Shown here in pieces: positions 36,791 through 39,298 of a stretch of DNA of 39,298 nucleotides. The position numbers and the translations under genes were made by a program. The DNA is taken from the IMG/VR virus record IMGVR_UViG_3300022926_001241, positions 1 through 39,298 of that record. One strand, 5' to 3'. The number at the start of each line of letters is the position of its first letter. The first letter of the stretch is position 1. The stretch comes from a virus. Below the pieces are notes generated by a model. It saw nothing but the letters and a program-made list of their open reading frames with translations. It made no database searches and was not told the DNA's origin.

Positions 36791-37871
36791 TGATTTGTCC
36801 TAACATATTTTCAAGCTCTTGCCACAACAGTTTTTCAAAGTTACCTTTGTAAAAATGCTCATAGTTGTATTTTATAATAGGTAAACAGTCTAGCCATAAC
36901 TTATGTTTTTCGGCCGAGGTATAACTGTCTAACTGTTTCATTAGTTTACCAATGGCAGTATACCGCTCAAAGTCATCTTCTATAAAGTCATAACTTTCGT
37001 CCCATATACTGCCAAAAGTCATAAAGCCGTATTGTTTCAAATATGCTAAACTATAAGCAGGTGCTGTTAGTATAAAAGGCATTTGTAGTGCAATAGGTTT
37101 AAATGTTTTTTCAGTAATATGATGTCGTTTCCCTGTAGCCACAGTTTCAGTTACGTGATAAAATAAACTTTCGCAAGATTCTTTTATCTGTGTTAACTTA
37201 TAACTTGACATCTCCTGTGTTTCTTCGTTACGAAATGTTCTTGGCAAGTCAGCTTCTTTTAATACATGTACAATGTCTGGATAGTTTTTTGACATTGATC
37301 CGGCAATATCTAATATATCTTCGCCTTCTACAGGACATACTTGTGGTGCTGATATGTGATTATGCCATAGATCATTCTTAAGCATGTGATATAACATAGC
37401 CACACGATGTTTGCGTTTACCGCCAATAATGCGATTAGGTGATATAAATGTTTTCTTTATAGTACGATCAGCAGGGGGTGTAATATTAAATGTCCTATTA
37501 AATCCTCGAAACCAATCTAATGCGGCCCACCCGTGAAAAAAATAATAAAATTGCTCCCCACCGAGATATTCTTGAGCCCAATTAGCATTTTCACTATCAC
37601 GCTCACTGGTAACCATAGCAAACTTTTTTGTTCCACAATATTCTTTTATTTTACTAAATGTTGATTTGTGTAAGTTGGGCTGGATAGGTTCTTGATCAAA
37701 TAGATACAAATAATTTCCACGGTTCTCGTTTCCGTTAATATATACTACGATACTATCAGGATCACTAGACCCAAACGGATCATGAACTGCTAGTTCAAAA
37801 TTTCTATTTTTACTATTAGAAGCAAAGTATGGAAAAAACACAGTTTGATAAATTTCGTCTATTCTAATCAT
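36771..37871 (-). CDS. ITEKT-motif putative glycosyltransferase 2
   Basis: 366 residues on the - strand and paralogous to the following - strand gene: HITEKTFKPIALQMPFIL (251-268) and YGFMTFGSIWDESYDFIEDD (281-300) align with its C-terminal block. The N-terminal half includes NYLYLFDQEPIQPN (53-66) and KFAMVTSERDSENANW (83-98), consistent with a nucleotide-sugar-binding Rossmann domain. Its ATG (37869-37871) overlaps the ATG of the divergent + gene by two bases, so its promoter must lie inside that gene; no clear promoter or ribosome site was seen. The pair forms the only - strand unit in the window and looks like an inverted cassette inside the glycan island. Confidence 0.55.
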   Translation of the reverse strand: MIRIDEIYQTVFFPYFASNSKNRNFELAVHDPFGSSDPDSIVVYINGNENRGNYLYLFDQEPIQPNLHKSTFSKIKEYCGTKKFAMVTSERDSENANWAQEYLGGEQFYYFFHGWAALDWFRGFNRTFNITPPADRTIKKTFISPNRIIGGKRKHRVAMLYHMLKNDLWHNHISAPQVCPVEGEDILDIAGSMSKNYPDIVHVLKEADLPRTFRNEETQEMSSYKLTQIKESCESLFYHVTETVATGKRHHITEKTFKPIALQMPFILTAPAYSLAYLKQYGFMTFGSIWDESYDFIEDDFERYTAIGKLMKQLDSYTSAEKHKLWLDCLPIIKYNYEHFYKGNFEKLLWQELENMLGQINDYFSN

Positions 37872-39298
37872 GTTTGATGTTTTTTATATTGGTAACAAAC
37901 CAAATATCGTTCCTCATGAACGCGAAGTTTCATCTATTCAACAAGCACAAGAACTAAGTCGTACTCGCTATTGTTGGCTCATCAATACTTATACTGATTA
38001 TTCAACCTGGGACTTTCTTTGGGAACCTGTTCCTTGGGAGTCTAACCAACGTCATGCGTTTCCTAGTCAATGGCAACGTGATTCAGAAACATACCTAATA
38101 CCTAAACAAGATCACACAGACGTAAACTATAGAACAGACATTAAAGTAGAACGTAATTCAGCATCAGCAGACGTTGTAGTTATAGATCATATGGATAATA
38201 ATGTAAATCTTACAACTTCTAGTATAGAATCTAAAGCAAATATTGTAAAATATACAAAATTTGTAGATAATTATTTAGATACGCTGTTAAGAATTGCACG
38301 TACTACAGATTCTGAACACTTATGGATATGTAGCAGTGTCTGCGACTACACAGACTTTGACTTTACCTGGCATCCAGATCCTTGGCAGAGCGAAATGCTA
38401 CATGTATTCCCTAGTGGCGATCAAAAGTTTGGTGATACATTCTATATGCACGTTCCTACATTTAAAGCAAACGCAGACAAGTGTGAACTGTTAGACTGGT
38501 ACAACAATAACTTTACTCAAGACCAAATAGTGCCAAGACATAAACTACCGTTGGTCAAACACTTAGAAGACAGCCACGTTGATGCACTACCAGAAAGTCA
38601 ACAAGAGCCATTGGTAGTATACACTAACGAAAACTTATGGTTTACTCCTGTACCTAATATACCATTATGGCGTAAGAAAACAAGAACAATAACTCCTCTT
38701 GACACTAGAGGGTGCAGTGTTATAGTTCCACGTGATGCTCTAGGTGATATTAAAACACAGTTATGGGACTACGAATATGTTGATCGCAGTTACCAAACAC
38801 AGAGGAAGTCTGATCCATTAGATGTTGTGTTTATAGAAAACGGTGAAGTAAATGCTGAAGAAAACTTCTTACATCTAGAGAGTTGCCTCATGCAAAAACC
38901 TAACAAATTGAAGCGTGTAACGAACGTAAAGGGCCGTGTAGCCGCTTATCAGGCCGCGGCTAAGGTCAGTAGTACCCCGTGGTTTTTTGCTGTGTTTGCG
39001 AAGCTTAAAGTAGACGAATCGTTTGATTGGTCTTGGCAACCAGACTGCTTACAGCAACCAAAACATTATATATTCCATGCCCGTAATCCTATCAATGGAT
39101 TAGAGTATGGACACATGGCCATGATTGCTTACAATAGAAAACTAGTATTAAGCAATCAAGCACCAGGTTTAGACTTTACCTTAGACCAACTACATGAAGT
39201 AGTTCCAATACTATCAGGTGTGGCTAACTATGCTGATGATGAGTTTATGGCTTGGCGTTCGGCATTCCGTGAAGTAATTAAACTTAAACATGCACTTG
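37870..39298 (+). CDS. Large marine-phage GT-A-related protein with internal repeats (3'-partial)
   Basis: The frame begins at ATG 37870 and stays open to the right edge (476 codons), so the gene continues outside the window. It begins MFDVFYIGNKPNIVPHE. Three diverged copies of a Trp-rich unit occur at about 34-78 (RYCWLINTYTDYSTWDFLWE then PVPW), 149-197 (HLWICSSVCDYTDFDFTWHP then DPW) and 369-425 (TPWFFAVFAKLKVDESFDWS then WQPD). After 315 comes a block like the 24948 gene (VKGRVAAYQAAAK, NPINGLEYGHMAMIAYN), but the site equivalent to that gene's D-G-D reads VFAK, so the metal site may be lost. Known family members are widespread in marine phages and often called glycosyltransferases. GATAAATT 15 bp upstream is a possible weak late promoter. 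Confidence 0.65.
   Translation, partial: MFDVFYIGNKPNIVPHEREVSSIQQAQELSRTRYCWLINTYTDYSTWDFLWEPVPWESNQRHAFPSQWQRDSETYLIPKQDHTDVNYRTDIKVERNSASADVVVIDHMDNNVNLTTSSIESKANIVKYTKFVDNYLDTLLRIARTTDSEHLWICSSVCDYTDFDFTWHPDPWQSEMLHVFPSGDQKFGDTFYMHVPTFKANADKCELLDWYNNNFTQDQIVPRHKLPLVKHLEDSHVDALPESQQEPLVVYTNENLWFTPVPNIPLWRKKTRTITPLDTRGCSVIVPRDALGDIKTQLWDYEYVDRSYQTQRKSDPLDVVFIENGEVNAEENFLHLESCLMQKPNKLKRVTNVKGRVAAYQAAAKVSSTPWFFAVFAKLKVDESFDWSWQPDCLQQPKHYIFHARNPINGLEYGHMAMIAYNRKLVLSNQAPGLDFTLDQLHEVVPILSGVANYADDEFMAWRSAFREVIKLKHAL

Noticed and set aside
38294-38494. 66-codon + frame near the right end
   Set aside because: Out of frame within the much longer open frame that starts at 37870 and runs off the window.

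Overview
The window is a piece of an AT-rich, tailed marine bacteriophage genome of the T4-like (myovirus) type. The evidence is a baseplate-wedge gp6-like gene, very large marine-phage virion proteins, a run of tail-fibre-like genes and T4-type late promoter boxes (GATAAATA). The host cannot be read from the sequence. Codon use and neighbours resemble phages of AT-rich marine bacteria (pelagiphage or cyanophage relatives), but that is inference. Genes are tightly packed, mostly overlapping by 4-30 bp, and all but two lie on the + strand. No tRNA, CRISPR, integrase or transposase was seen.

Bases 1-21,844 form the virion module: the 3' part of a gp6-like baseplate wedge gene (open at the left edge), one 13.2-kb gene for a 4,400-residue structural protein that appears to carry a seven-bladed FG-GAP beta-propeller, then five fibre or accessory virion genes. 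The last two intergenic spaces of this module carry late promoter boxes, one followed by a leader with a double palindrome. The module ends in an intrinsic terminator that overlaps a near-consensus sigma70 promoter for the next operon.

Bases 21,940-39,298 are an accessory island of about 17 kb, apparently devoted to small-molecule or surface modification. It has four GT-A-like putative glycosyltransferases (with two small unknown genes), five consecutive radical-SAM genes of the N-terminal-twitch type joined by short overlaps, an unknown 380-residue protein, a 33-residue micro-ORF, a DUF1289 Fe-S protein and a NodU/CmcH-type O-carbamoyltransferase. Two paralogous ITEKT-motif glycosyltransferase-like genes follow on the - strand. 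Last comes a divergent gene, open at the right edge, related to one of the GT-A-like proteins. Together they suggest making or tailoring a carbamoylated glycan or a modified peptide, on the virion or on the infected cell; the substrate is unknown.

Two signals stand out beyond the genes. First, GCWGC (GCAGC/GCTGC) appears to be completely absent, while GCSGC occurs more than 40 times: in Ala-Ala pairs the first codon is GCC or GCG, against the genome's AT bias. This is the pattern expected of restriction-site avoidance. Second, the fifth radical-SAM gene contains a roughly 360-bp patch with clearly different codon use, suggesting recent recombination.
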